NCBI RefSeq assembly: GCF_018812025.1
Contig: NC_063051.1
Location: forward strand, 2,119,501 to 2,183,500
Length of the DNA stretch: 64,000 bases
Source of the DNA: Megalobrama amblycephala
Lineage: Eukaryota; Chordata; Actinopteri; Cypriniformes; Xenocyprididae
Reading direction: 5' to 3'
The notes under the pieces were generated by a model. That model ran no database searches, had not been told where the DNA came from, and saw only the letters and a program-made list of their open reading frames with translations. The position numbers and the translations under genes were made by a program. Shown here piece by piece: positions 1-47,951 of this stretch (position 1 is the first letter of the stretch; every line of letters begins with the position of its first letter).

Positions 1-306
1 GGCCATCACTAAATAAGTCCTTATTTTGTTTTTTTGGCGCACCAAAAATATTCTCGTGGCTTTATAATATTAATATTGAACCACTGTACTCACATGAACT
101 GATTTAAATATGTTTTTAGTACATTAATGGATCTTGAGAGAGGAAATGTCATTGCTGGCTATGCAGGCCTCACTGAGACATCGGATTTCAACTAAAATAT
201 CTTAATTTGTGTTCTGAAGATGAATGAAGGTCTTACGGAGGTGGAACGACATGAGGGTGAGTAATAAATGACATTATTTTCATTTTTTGGTGAACTAACC
301 CTTTAA
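1..306. mobile_element. MITE remnant, TTAA-type, right end
   Basis: The sequence ends GGTGAACTAACCC then TTTAA near 306. This matches the ends of the elements at 16410-16552 and, more loosely, 27704-28576. The GACATGAGGGTGAGTAA stretch near 249-265 is shared with 16502-16518. The left end is not in the window or is lost. The region 307-700 holds no gene and no repeat that I recognise. Confidence 0.45.
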
Positions 307-699
307 TGTTCAAAATGAGATTCAAACATACATTTTGAGTTGATTTTCGGTGTATTTACGAATAAAACGTTTCATCATGTGTGATTTTCAGGCATAATTT
401 GATCGAATTATTAAGGTACTAAACTATACCATTTATGGCATGTCATGAATATTCTAATCTTTAAGTGTAATTATATTCATCAAACTACTATGATATTATT
501 TTCTGTCATACAATTTTTCGGAAATGTTCACGTGATCGTTTTCTGTAACGTTCAATAAATATTTGTAAAACGCATCTATTTTCGACGAAATATATAACAT
601 AGGCCCTTGTTACTGTAGTTAGTCGTGTGATTTTGATACTATTTGATATTAACTCTATGATTGGGACCATTATTGTGTTTTTTACCTGACAAGACAGTG

Positions 700-928
700 T
701 AAAACGCGAATCTGTGCGAGTGAATCACTGAAAGGAACCGGTTCAAATGAACGATTCATTCGCGAATCGGACATCAGCCACTGCAGCCAGCCAAACCCCC
801 GCCGCCCGTGCGATGGAGGAGCGGATCTGATCTCATCGGATCTACCGACAAACATGCTGCTCGATCAAACCCGTTTCCCCGGCAATATTACCAGAACGAG
901 CGACTGATTGATATGTGAACTGAATCAG
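700..928 (+). other. ralgapb: putative non-coding first exon and promoter area of ralgapb
   Basis: This is a GC-richer patch in AT-rich flanks. It ends in a good donor, CAG|GTAACG, at 928/929. The next matching acceptor is at 4301, just upstream of the start codon. The 5' boundary cannot be set from sequence. No convincing TATA box is seen. If transcribed, the leader holds three upstream ATGs (see the separate entry). The exon assignment is inference from the donor and its position. Confidence 0.5.
813..918 (+). promoter_or_regulatory. cluster of three upstream start codons in the ralgapb leader
   Basis: Within the putative leader exon lie ATG at 813 (five codons, stop ending 830), ATG at 854 (17 codons, stop ending 907) and ATG at 913 followed directly by TGA, a start-stop element. 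All end before the donor at 929, so ribosomes could reinitiate at the main ATG. Short uORFs and start-stops usually lower translation. The effect here depends on where transcription starts. Confidence 0.35.
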
Positions 929-1957
929 GTAACGTTAACGCTGTATATATTCATATGTGTCGTTTGTGTGTCCGCTTCGGACAACTGTCACAAGGGCCGT
1001 TTTCCAAAATCTAGTGAGCTGCCTACATAGACAGCATTTTTGAGCACTCTAGTTTCAAATCCAAGTGTGATTCCTGCTTAGCCAGTATTTTTGAGGCAAA
1101 GTAGACACGGAAACTTGCTTAGCAGCATCCAAGCTCTTTGTTTTGAACACAAGTGCGCTATCTAGCTAGCGAGCTTTGCAGATTTTGAGACACCGCCACA
1201 GTCCCGCATTGCGGCCTGCTTCTGTGTTTACAATGCTCTTTAATATTGTCTTAGATTTAAAGGTTATTGTTTTTGAAGAAGGTATGATCAGCAGAGATCG
1301 ATGATTGACGGCTGTCATTTGTTTATTTTGAAGCGCTCGTGAGCTGTCAAACAGATTGATTCGCGCCAAAGCTAGGAAAACGAGCATATTTTATATGTTT
1401 TCTGGTTTATTTAAGAGCATGGAAGGTAATTATGTTTGGTTTTTTTGCTCATCTGTTTGAATGTTTATCAATAAATTCGTGGTTTTAATCCCAGTCACCA
1501 TTCCAATTGGGAATCAGTCTGTGTTAGCTTAGCTCGCGAGATGCTAATAGACTGTAGCGTTTCATTCTCTTTCATAAAATGAGTATTATTTGCATATAAA
1601 TGTTCTAAGGGCGTGAAATGAATATATAAATATGAATTCGGACGTATGTGTTAAGATTTAAAGCTTCATTGACTCGTAACCGTTCGGTTAACACAGAGGC
1701 TAACAAACACATCGGCTACGGAAGTTGAAAAGAAAACATCATCTGGACATGATTTTTAGGAAGGTTTATTCATCTAATTGGTTGTTTGTCAGTAAGAGAT
1801 TGTTTGTATAATAAGAAATGCGCTAAAAATAGATGATATGGTATTCTTAGAAGTACCTTAGAGTAACATGTAAATACATGGTACATAAATATTGGAACCA
1901 AACAGTATTTTGACGTGCCAGAATATACAATGAGACCTAATATTATATGTATGTATA

Positions 1958-1958
<1 letters not shown>

Positions 1959-2029
<71 letters not shown>
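1959..2029. repeat. (TG)n-(TA)n-(CA)n compound microsatellite
   Basis: About 40 bases of TG pass through a short TATATATA into about 20 bases of CA. It is a self-complementary hairpin-prone run in ralgapb intron 1. It borders a transposon fragment at 2030. Confidence 0.9.
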
Positions 2030-2280
2030 TACCCTCCAAAAGTTTGGAAACACCCCTGGCAAAGTGTGGTTTTGGATGATATCAGCATAAATCTTTATCA
2101 TTTTTGGTGCAAATACATTAAAGTAACTTGACACAAATTTAAGTTTTTTCTATGTATAAACTGTTTATGTAATAAAATATGTTTTCTTAGTTTGTGTTGT
2201 CCCTTATCAATGCAAAATTATCACAAATAAAAAAGGATTCATGCCAATATTGTCTAAAACCCCACTTTTCCAGGGCGTTT
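2030..2280. mobile_element. Tc1-type MITE copy flanked by microsatellites
   Basis: It begins CCCTCCAAAAGTTTGGAAAC and ends CCCCACTTTTCCAGGGCG. The same termini and inner sequence occur in the complete copy at 7838-8382, including the stretch with TTTGGTGCAAATACATTAAA. The outer ends have been overrun by TG and TA arrays. Confidence 0.75.
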
Positions 2281-2281
2281 G

Positions 2282-2645
<364 letters not shown>

Positions 2646-3267
2646 CATGCTCTAATGATTTACTCAAAAGACACATCAAATAATGGCGTAATATGCATTG
2701 GTAAACTTCTGTGCTGTGTATATATATTTTAGTCTATTCTACACAAGATAAGCGGTGTTATTTCTTAGGGTTTGAGATCCATTTGGCTCTGCTCCATGTT
2801 TAAAGTTTTCATTGTAATATTAGCTCAGATTGTGTCTAGATTAGTGAAGAAAAACGAGACTCGTTTGCAGCGTCTGGATAGTATCAGAGCTGGCAGGTTT
2901 TTCAATAAACTAACTGGTTCAGTTCAAATCACAGTTCCGCGTGTCTCAGGATCAGGTGATCGACACGGAACATTCTGAGTTTTTATCAAAACAGCATCCT
3001 GCATAGTTTGTCATCACTTCTGTGTGTGAAAACAGACCCTGATGTCTGATAAGAGGAAGCTTGTTATGAAATGAGACGGGTAATTTTATGTCACAGTAAT
3101 GGGATATGTCATAATATAACTCTTTTTGCTGGAAATTCAGTGCAAAAATGTATTGTTTTATTCACCAAAAATTTAAATCACACACAAAATAAGTGTAAGC
3201 TTAAGATTTGATTTGAACATTTAACAAAAATGTTTTTTTTATTATTATTATTGTTTTAATTTTAGTT

Positions 3268-4278
3268 AAAGGGGGGGTATCACAAACAGTTTCTGCCAAT
3301 CTCATGTTAATCTTGAGTACATCTAGAGTAGCAATGCATCCTTCATATCTCCGAAAAGTCTTTAGTTTTGTCGTTTTTATATGCTAAACCGAGTCTTTCC
3401 GAAAAAAGCCCAGATCCTGGAGGCGTGTCAGTGCTGTGGGCGGAGCTAAAGAGTCACGAGTGTACGCAGCTTCTGTGATGTCTGCATTACAAATAAAAAG
3501 GGAACAAAAACATTCGTGTTGTTTACATTATATGCACTTGTGCACCGATTGCCAACAAAACACAGACATCTGATGCAGCTTTACTCACCACCCGCGATCT
3601 GCAAATCCAGCGCCGAACTGGAACTTGTTTACAAAGTATTTGTCTCCGAAATCCCAGGAACAAACAAACATACATGCACAACTCCGTTGCTGCCTCAGAA
3701 AAAGCTGAAAAGGGTCATCTTTCCCTCGCAACCAAAAACACACTCCTTTGTTTACAGGAGCTGCATCTCATTTCGGAGGCTGCGTCCTCCGGAGGTCACA
3801 TTTGAAGGCTGCATACGTCATCAAGGATGTCTTATTTAAGAAAAGTAACCGTAATAAAATTGACTGATATTCATTGTGAGGTGTAAAATACTGTAATTTC
3901 TTTCTTACGTTGCAATCTAACGGTTAATTTTCTTAAATGAGACTTCCTCGATGATGTATGCAGCCTTCAAAGGGTGCAGCCCCTGAATTGGGACACAGCC
4001 ATTGTTAAAAAAATCTCTCGGCTTCCGTATCCTGAACGAAACGCGTTGATGGGCGTGATCTTGCTTTTGAAACTTTGGTCATGTTTAGCATGAGAATGCA
4101 ACTCTTTAACTCTCAGCTCATTTGCATTTAAAGGGACACACACAAAAACGGCGTGTTTTTGCTCACACCCAAATAGGGGCAAATTTGACAAGCTATAATA
4201 AATGATCTGTGGGGTATTTTGAGCTGAAACTTCACAGACACATTCTGGAGACACCAGAGACTTATATTTCATCTTGTG
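3268..4278. mobile_element. transposon-derived block upstream of the start-codon exon
   Basis: It contains an inverted repeat (arms about 3803-3850 and 3918-3972, TGAAGGCTGCATACGTC type). It then has a stretch (4125-4278) shared with 6985-7126 and 20500-20580, with GGGGTATTTTGAGCTGAAAC and CACAGACACATTC. It ends about 23 bases before the exon at 4302. Confidence 0.65.
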
Positions 4279-4332
4279 GTCTCATTTGCATCTCTCCTCA
4301 GGTCGCAGTCGGATCCTGTAGAAGTCGCCGTC

Positions 4333-39935
<35,603 letters not shown>

Positions 39936-40119
39936 ACAAACACGCAGACGAACGCAAACGAAGGTGGAATTAATCTGCACTCGAGTTGGTGGTTTTGGGT
40001 GAATTACATTTTTAACGTTGATTGGCCAAATACTTGCTCAACTTAACCTCTACACGATCAGTGCCCACCTGACAGGATGATTATTGTTTCGTATCTTAAA
40101 ACGGAGCCTGTATTTCTCC

Positions 40120-40682
40120 TGTGAATCTCACACAAACTGTCAAGGTTACATTTCACCCCCAAAAATAAATTATATTCGTGCAAAATATATATTCCTATAT
40201 TTTGCATAAAGAAAATAAGCCTGTTTTTAGGGGGGTTTTTTGTTAATTACATTTTTATTATGATTTTTGGGACATTAAAGCTAATTTTCCCCCAAATTCA
40301 CATTGCATGTATTTTTTTTTTTTTTTGTTTATAATAAATTACTTTTAGAATTAATTTAATAAATAATCATTTATATAGAATAATTTTCATTATTCTCAAA
40401 TGTGATTCTCATTACACTAATACCATAAAAACACTGTAGTACAATTATTTATTTCATTTAAATTGGCATAATTAAAAAGCAGTACAACAAATGCCACCAT
40501 GATTTATAAATACTTTGAAATGTAAATAATAAATCATTATTCTTTGAGTTTTTTGCATTGTCATTTAATATCAAATGTAAAAAACAATCTTAACTCCTAA
40601 AAAAACAGGCTTTATTTTTTATTTTTAAACAAAATATAATTTATTTTTGGAGTGAAATTTGACTTTCATGAGATTCACCCCG
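40120..40682. mobile_element. foldback element in the ralgapb 3' UTR
   Basis: The left arm has GTGAATCTCACACAAACTGT and TTTCACCCCCAAAAATAAAT. The right arm has the inverse, ATTTATTTTTGGAGTGAAAT and TTTCATGAGATTCACC. Inner parts AAGCCTGTTTTTAG and AACAGGCTTTATT also pair. It would form a long hairpin in the mature mRNA if the 3' UTR includes it. Confidence 0.75.
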
Positions 40683-40954
40683 TTACTGTACTTCACAATG
40701 AGTGACGTTTTATTTGATCATGTTTATTATTTGAAGGACTGCCACAGTAAGAACGTCCTCATGTGAAGCCGTTTCCTGTAGAAGCACTATTGAAATGAAC
40801 ACTAATCTCCAGCAGCCAATGATGTGATGCCAGTAGCTTCCTTCCTGCACACGTCGTCTTCATCTTCAGATCATTCTTCATCATGTCCTTCAGTGCGCTC
40901 ACCTCAGCACTGCTTGCTTTCTTTCCAGGAGTTTTGTCTGCAGATGATGGGGAA

Positions 40955-41930
40955 TGTATGGAAGCTTGTTTCCGCCACAGAATAAAAAATAAAAATGTAA
41001 TTGCGACTTTTTATCTCACAATTATGACTTATAAACTCGAGTTATATCTCACAATTGTGAGAAAAAGTCAGAATCTTGAGATATAAAAAAGTCAGTGTGC
41101 AATTGACTTTTTTTTCGATTTTTTTTTATCGCAATTAAAATTATATATCTCACAATTGTGAGAAAAAAGTCAGAATTGCAAGATATGTTAAACATGTCAT
41201 TTGACAATTCTGACGTTTTCTTGCAATTGCAAGTTTATATCTTACAATTTGGATTTTATAACTCATAATTACAAGGAAAAAGTCCAAAATTGTCAGCTGA
41301 CTTTTTATATAATGCAATTCTGACTATTTTTCTCTTAATTCCATTTTTATCTCACAATCCTGAGAAAAACTGCAAGATATAAACTCGCAATTGTGAGAAA
41401 AAGTCAGAATTGTAAGATATAAACTAACAAATGCATTAAAAAAAGTCAAAATTGTTTTATATAAGAAGTCAGCTGACAATTCTGACTTTTTTTCTTGCAA
41501 TTGCGAGTTTATATCTTACAATTTGGATTTTATAACTCATAATTACAAGAAAAAAGTCAAAATTGTCAGCTGACTTCGGCAATTCAGACGTTTTTTCTCG
41601 CAATTGCGAGTTTATATCTTACTATTTGGATTTTATAACTCATAATTACAAGGAAAAAGTCCAAAATTGTCAGCTGACTTCAGCAATTTGGACGTTTTTC
41701 TTGCAATTACGAGTTTATATCGTAATTGCAAGAAATTGTGAGACATAAACTCACAATTGCAAGAAAAAAAGTCAGAATTGCAATATATTAAAAAAGTCAG
41801 CTGACAATTATGACTTTTTCTTGCAATTGCGAATTTATATGATACAATTCAGACTTTATAACTCAATTACAAGGGAAAAAGTCAAAATTGTCAGCTGACT
41901 GTTTTCTCACAATTACGAGTTTTTATCTCA
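40955..41930. mobile_element. AATTGCGAG low-complexity element, one-ended copy
   Basis: The left end, TATGGAAGCTTGTTTCCGCC, matches 7797. It is followed by about 950 bases of CTCACAATTGTGAGAAAAAG and AATTGCGAGTTTATATC motifs in both orientations. The right terminal repeat is missing. Confidence 0.75.
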
Positions 41931-42809
41931 CTTTATTATTATCATTCAGTGGCGCTTTAATAGGATTGATTGAGAAACACATATTCGGTCATGTGTCCGA
42001 GGACCACAGAGGGCTTGACATTTTGATGCCGCAAATTGCCAAAAGCAAAGAAACTACAGAGTACGTAGTGATTTTCAGCGGACAGATCCTTATTGGCTAT
42101 TGATGTGACTTTACTTTGACCCATAATGCATTTCAGTCGAAAGACATTATAAGGGCTTATCATTTATTTATTTCTTTCTTTTACTTAATGTTTTTCACAC
42201 ATTTTCCCCCACCTTTCCATACCAGGTTTCATTTATTCAGCATTTTTGTCTTCAAATCAAGCTGAATTTGTTCACCTTAGCAATTAGATGTTTCATATTC
42301 TAGAAAGCACTTTTAGATACAAAATAATTCCCGTTTCCATCCTCATTCAGGTTGGCCTGTATTTATTTTTTTCTGTTGTCATTATAAAAATGCCTTTATA
42401 TACGGTGATCACCTCTCGTGTCATAGAATAATGAGGCGTCACCCAAACACAACGCCAGTTTTGATCTCCGGTTATTCATGATTCTGGAAGAGAATTACAC
42501 GTCCCGTTTTTGTGCTCAGAAGCTCCCTATTAACACGTTTCTTTTTGTAAGAACAAACTGTAATGACCCACATCCAGCACACAGGATGGTTGCTCGACGG
42601 CGTCTCTTTTTCCGTGTGTAAATATTGACGGCATGGACTTTGTATAAAGTTTGACTTTCTATGTAAATATGCGGGTGTGAAGTTCTGCTCACTCATCTTA
42701 TACTATTGATTAGGGACGGCACAACGGATGAACGCTTGTTTGTATTTATGCCATCATCATATACGTGTCCAAAAGAAACATTGGATATTGAATGTAACAC
42801 ATGTAATGA

Positions 42810-42815
42810 AATAAA
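42810..42815 (+). terminator. ralgapb: candidate poly(A) signal AATAAA for ralgapb
   Basis: This is a canonical hexamer followed about 45-65 bases downstream by TGTGAGTGTGTGTGTC, a typical GT-rich downstream element. It is the best-supported end site on the + strand after the stop codon. Confidence 0.5.
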
Positions 42816-43024
42816 GATTTTAATTAAATTCTTATCATATAATGACTGTGAATGCTTTACTGTGAGTGTGTGTGTCTTTCATTTATCTCTGAATGTTTGC
42901 CGATTCGAGAAGAGAAATGTTTCATTAATTTTTTCTCCTGGACAAAAGTTGCGTATGGCCGTTTGGTATTGCTGTTATCTTGTGAAGGAGATAAAACCAC
43001 GTTATTACCCAACAGTCAAATCCC

Positions 43025-43322
43025 CAGAGTTAAATCAGCTCTGCTCAGAGTACATCTGGTCCCTCTCTATATAGTGGTAAAATAACACTGAAGCACAGTT
43101 AAAGTTAATGAGATAATTAGTGATGATTGAGCATTAGTGATGAACGCCTGCTGTTAACAAGCAGAATCACTGAAAAGAAACACAAGAACTACAACTGACT
43201 TTCAGCCACAGCCTAAGATGAACTCCACTGAAGAAAAAAGACATTAAATCCCTCAAGATTATCTCATTAACTTTAACTGTGCTTCAGTGTTATTTTAACT
43301 CTATGAGCAGAGTTGATTTAAT
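43025..43322. mobile_element. foldback MITE downstream of ralgapb
   Basis: The left arm, AAATAACACTGAAGCACAGT through GAGATAATTA, pairs with ATTATCTCATTAACTTTAAC through CAGTGTTATTTTAAC on the right. The outer parts GTTAAATCAGCTCTGC and GCAGAGTTGATTTAA also pair. Confidence 0.75.
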
Positions 43323-43666
43323 GCCGGTTTGCATGAATAGGATACAAAATAGAGCTTGAAAATGAAGTCTGGCTTTTGTTCTTATTCAACAAAAGATCAG
43401 TAAATGGACCTACAGAAAATGTTGACATCCTCAGTAGGTTGATCTACACAATATGAGTTTAATTTGGCATGAAGTTTGTAGTAAATGAAATAGCTGCAAC
43501 ATTGATAAGAAAGTGTCAAATTTAACCTGTTAACTGTCACCCCCTTTTTCAGCACAAACGCCTCCATTGTAGTCTTGAGTTTTCTTCCGGGAATGAACAC
43601 ATCACAATATTCCTCATTTAAATAATTCATATGCAGAATAAAGGGGTCGGATGAAAGGTAGAGTTG

Positions 43667-44986
43667 TCAGGGTTCCCACTCTGAAAACCTTGAAAACCTG
43701 GAAAATCGATGACAAATTTTCCAGTCCTGGAAACACATGGAAAATTAGAGAAAATGTAAAATGTCCTGGAAAATCTTGTAGTAAAATTATTTTTTTTAAA
43801 AGTTCTTAGGTTTTTCTTTAGAGACCAAAGAGCTAAAAGATGATAAAATGAGCCAAAAAGAGATTTATCTCAGACTGAAAGGTCAAAAATTATTAAATCC
43901 CCCCAAGAAGGATGCAATACTAATGCAATACTAGAAATTGCAGTTAAGGCATGATCATTGGACAGCAAAATTGCTCAGTGAAGAATTAAGTGTGAAACCA
44001 TCAGAAACCCTTTAGTCTTCAGCGCCACCATTTTCCAGAACTGCAACCAACCTGGAGTCTCCAGAAGTGCGAGGTGTCAGGATCTCAGAGACTTAGATTA
44101 GGTAAAAAATCCTAAAAATGCCCCCCATTTAAGAATCACATACTGAATTGTAGTAAAATACAAGACAGATTTTTTATAGGCTTTATAGACGGACAGATTG
44201 AGAGTGACTCTTGAAGGACCAGCACCACATCCTCTTGTACCACTGTTTGAAGAATTTTTCTTCCAGAATCTAGCTGTAAGGTGTTAGGGTTTATTTTTAG
44301 TCCATCTCTTACCCTGAAAAGTCCACCTTGCAAAGATAATGATCTTACTGCCAAAAAAATAGATGTGTGCATCAGTAGTTAAGTAATGACAATAAACTAT
44401 GGAATCTTGTTTCTGCCACTGAATAATAAATAAAAAAAGTCTAAATATTTTTCTTACAATTGCGAGTTTACATAATTGATTTAAGCTCGCAATTGCAAGG
44501 AAATAAAGTCAGAATTGCGAGTTTATATCACTCTTTTTTTTGCAATTATTATTTTTTTCTGGCATTTGACAGTTTATATCTTGCGATTCTTACTTCTTTT
44601 CTTAGAATTGTGAGATATAAACTTCCAATTGCAAGAAAAAGTCAGAATTGCGAGTTTCTATCATGCAATTCTGACTTTATATCTTGCAATTGCGAATATC
44701 AAATCACAATTACTTGCGATTGCGAGGGAAAAAAAGTCAGAATGGCGAGATAAAAAGTAAAAGTTGCATTTTTTTTTTTTTAACGGAAACAATCTTCCAT
44801 AGTCATAATGTATGATTAAGAGCTCATATTAAAAACTGATTTTATAGTTAAGTCATGGCAATAAACCTTTTAAAGACTAGAGAGCAATATATTACTTTAG
44901 GGTGTAATCCCAGTCTTTTATTCCCATTGTTGTAAAATTGAAAATGTCCTGGAAAATGATCGCTGAAAAAGAGTGGGAACCCTGAT
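43667..44986. mobile_element. element with TCAGGGTTCCCAC ends, host of a nested element
   Basis: The left end is TCAGGGTTCCCACTCTG and the right end is GAGTGGGAACCCTGA. Subterminal CCTGGAAAATC recurs inverted. It contains the AATTGCGAG element at 44397-44805. No ORF of note. Confidence 0.65.
44397..44805. mobile_element. AATTGCGAG low-complexity element, compact copy
   Basis: The ends are CTATGGAATCTTGTTTCTGCC and GGAAACAATCTTCCATAG. The inside carries AATTGCGAGTTTATATC motifs. It is the same family as 7797 and 40955. Confidence 0.75.
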
Positions 44987-45150
44987 TGTGTGTCATCAGC
45001 ATAGCAATGAGGGGAAAAACATGTTTCTGAATGACAGATCCTAGTGTTGACATGTAGATAAAGAAGAGAAGCGGTCCAAGCACCGAGCCCTGAGGTACTC
45101 CAGTAGCTAGATGTTGTTTAGACACCTCACCCCTCCATGACACCCTGAAG
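44965..45150 (-). mobile_element. L2-like LINE reverse-transcriptase fragment
   Basis: The minus strand encodes GVPQGSVLGPLLFFIYM, the conserved RT block. One frame shift on, it encodes CYADDT, which holds the catalytic Asp pair (plus-strand 44990-45008). It is a short dead fragment. The family (CR1/L2 type) is inferred from the wording of these motifs. Confidence 0.8.
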
Positions 45151-45229
45151 GACTTGAACCATTCTGAGATGCCCTTTTTTAGATTAGGAATTAAAACGTA
45201 AAAACATTCTTAAATATGTAGAATAAAGG

Positions 45230-45480
45230 GGCGGGGCCTGGTTGAGTTAGTTGAAACTGGCGGTTATGGTAAGGGGCGGGACATTTCCCAAACACCAATC
45301 ACAACACACTGCTCCAGCCGACCAATCAGAGCACATTGTGCTTTTCAGAAGGAGGGGCTTCATAGAGACGGAGCGTTACTGACAGACTGGGAAGAGAGGG
45401 GCTGCAACAATGGAGAATATGAGGAAAATAATCAACATTCAATCTAGTAGAGCCCAAAAACAACATCAAGACTTTGTAAA
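45230..45480. repeat. interspersed repeat, inverse relative of 29100-29515
   Basis: Shares AATCAGAGCACATTGTGC, AGAAGGAGGGGCTTCATAGA and CAACAATGGAGAATATGAGG (inverted) with 29150-29345. A 93-codon frame beginning at 45410 falls in it and is not considered a gene. Confidence 0.65.
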
Positions 45481-46479
45481 AGAGCATGCTGGTGACTTTA
45501 TGTTTGTCCAAGGTAATCAGACACTATTTTGCACCTTGTTTATGGAAAGTGCATGTGAACATACTGAACTGTGGCGATACTCAGTTCTTGCCGTACGTCA
45601 ATGTGTTGTAGATAAAGGTGCTCAAGAGGTCTGTATGTTACAGCAGGAGGATTTATTCAAGGTCTCCGGCACTAGAAACACTCAAGTGTAGTGTAGAGAA
45701 ACGGGGTCACAGGTGCCGCAGTCAGATGTGCGTTTGGCCCACATAAGAGCTCTGATCCATTGTCTCCTTTCACAGTGTGCTGGAGAAATACTGCCATGAG
45801 ACTGTAATTCTCAGAGAACTGATATTATTAATTGAATACAGAACTTTAAGTTGTTTAAGATGTCACTGTCATCAAAAAAGAAGATTATTATTCAATTTGA
45901 TGCAAGCGGAGTTGGAAGTGCCTCATCTTCCTAATGTTGTATTAGGCAAATCTGCAGGATTGGGCAGTTCTTGCAATATCGTCTGTGAAGTTTAAATGAT
46001 CATCAATCTCAACTCCAAGGTTCCTGGCTGTCCCGGTTGACAAACCATGTCTCTGAATGAATGTTTATAAGTCTATGTGGTGTTTTCAATATGCTTTCAG
46101 ACAAACCATGTGCAAATTCATCAGTCAAAACCATTGCTGAGTATTTTCTCAAAAACCTGCCCCTGTTTCCTACCATCACAAACATGTGACCAACCCCGTA
46201 AATGAGAGGGTGGGGCTTTTCTCCACTTCCTATTCTTCTTCTGAATCAGTTTCTGGTTCAAACATATATGGCTGATTTAAACCAATATTTCCATTTGACA
46301 TTGTGTAGCGTTTACTACAGGTAATCCGAGCTGGTGTGATTGAGTGGAGGCGGGGACTAATTTGCATATTTATGAATCTGCGTATACTAAATGAAGCAAT
46401 GGTGTCGAGTTACATTCAAGGTATTTTAAGGCATGAAGAAAGTATTTTCACTGGAAAAAACATTTAAATATGTCATTTT

Positions 46480-47075
46480 GAAAATCAAAGATGTTTTAAT
46501 GGATAAAATTGATCTTGCATTTTTACATACATGCGTGTTTTACGTTATTTTTAATGTAAATTAAATTGATCCTATATATTATTTACATTTTTACCAACAA
46601 TTTTTACATAATTTACATGACATTTGACATGCAATTTTTAAATGTTTTGGATTGTTTTTAAATGCAAGTTAAATTGATCCTATATATTATTTACATACAT
46701 TTTTAATGCAACTAATTTATTTTATATATTATTTAAATTTTTATATACAATTTTCACATGATTTTTAATGCACCTTGAATTTATCTTATGTTATTTACAT
46801 TTTTACATACAATTTTTACGTTTTACATTATTTTTAATGCAAGTTAAATCGATCCTATATATTACTTACATCTTAATACACAAATACATACATGTTTTTA
46901 ATTCAACTAAAATTCATCTTATATATTATTTATATTTTTGCATACACTTACATACAATTTTTAAAAAAAAATTTAATGCAACCTACATTTATCCAATATA
47001 TTATTTACATTTTTACAAAAAAACAAAAACAATTTTGATTATCAAAGATGTTTTAAAGGATAAAACGACTGCAGG
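46480..47075. repeat. degenerate AT-rich tandem repeat
   Basis: Roughly 55-80-base units share CCTATATATTATTTACATTTTT and TTTTTAATGCAA. Opened and closed by AATTTTGATTATCAAAGATG-type sequence (46483 and 47030), so the array may sit inside a duplicated block. Confidence 0.7.
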
Positions 47076-47309
47076 GGAAATTTAACTTATATCAATGTAC
47101 AGACAGCATCTAAAATATAAGCTTTTAAGTATAAACAACTTTAGAGAATTACAAATCCATGCAAATCCCTAGTAATTGCGCAACTCATCAGTAAATGATG
47201 CAACTTTGTCAGAGAAGAACCTTTTACTGAAATATTAAATCCAGATGTGACTTGTAATAAAGTCATTTACTCTCTGAATTTAATTATCTTCAAAGCTGAA
47301 ACATAAGTG

Positions 47310-47430
47310 ACATGCAGATAAAGAAGAGAAGCGGTCCAAGCACCGAGCCCTGAGGTACTCCAGTAGCTAGATATTGTGACATAGACACCTCATTCCTCCA
47401 CGAAACCCTGAAGGACCCTCCCGAGTGTTT
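47310..47430 (-). mobile_element. second L2-like RT fragment
   Basis: Near-identical to 45050-45140 (AGCGGTCCAAGCACCGAGCC and TACTCCAGTAGCTAGAT). The minus strand again gives VPQGSVLGPLL. The two fragments are 2.3 kb apart in the same orientation. Confidence 0.75.
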
Positions 47431-47951
47431 TTCTGATATACCCTTCTATAGATTAGGAATTAAAAAGTAAAAAGATTATAAAAAATAAGATTAAGAATTA
47501 AATTAATCCAAAGAATTTTCAACACAATAATAAGACAAAACATACAGGTGAAGAAGGTGAAAATTTAAACTAATAGATGTCACAATAATTTCTCAAAATT
47601 GATTAATAACAGTTCATTAAGAACATAGATCTGAACATTGGATGAAACCAGGTTCAGAAAATACTGTCACCAAAAAAATAATAAAGTTTTAAAAATAAAA
47701 AAGAAATCAGGCAAATAATATATGAATATGTGTTACCTTTAAAGTACTAATAGAGCAACTTTAGAGGTAAATAATGTGCAAAAGTGAACCTTTGTGAGAG
47801 CTTTTGTACCTTTTTATTCTGAGCGTGTGTAAAACTCTAAAGTTTGGTGCATATAAAGCTGATGAAGTGGAGATTCAGAGAAATCAATTGCACATTCATT
47901 TCACGTAAGATTTCGCTCTAAGCTCTGCGGTCTGTTTCCATCCTGTCGCAG

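Larger units (their letters stand above)
39936..42835 (+). other. ralgapb: probable ralgapb 3' UTR
   Basis: No ORF or splice signal of note follows the stop. The stretch holds a foldback element (40120-40682) and a low-complexity element (about 40955-41930). After those comes a more unique stretch (42100-42800) ending in an AATAAA at 42810 with GT-rich sequence just after it. Earlier AATAAA-like sites near 40162 and 40331 could give shorter forms. The extent is inference. Confidence 0.5.

Noticed and set aside
45410..45691. 93-codon frame starting MENMRKIINIQ
   Set aside because: Its start lies in an interspersed repeat also found inverted at 29150-29345; no domain or splice context.
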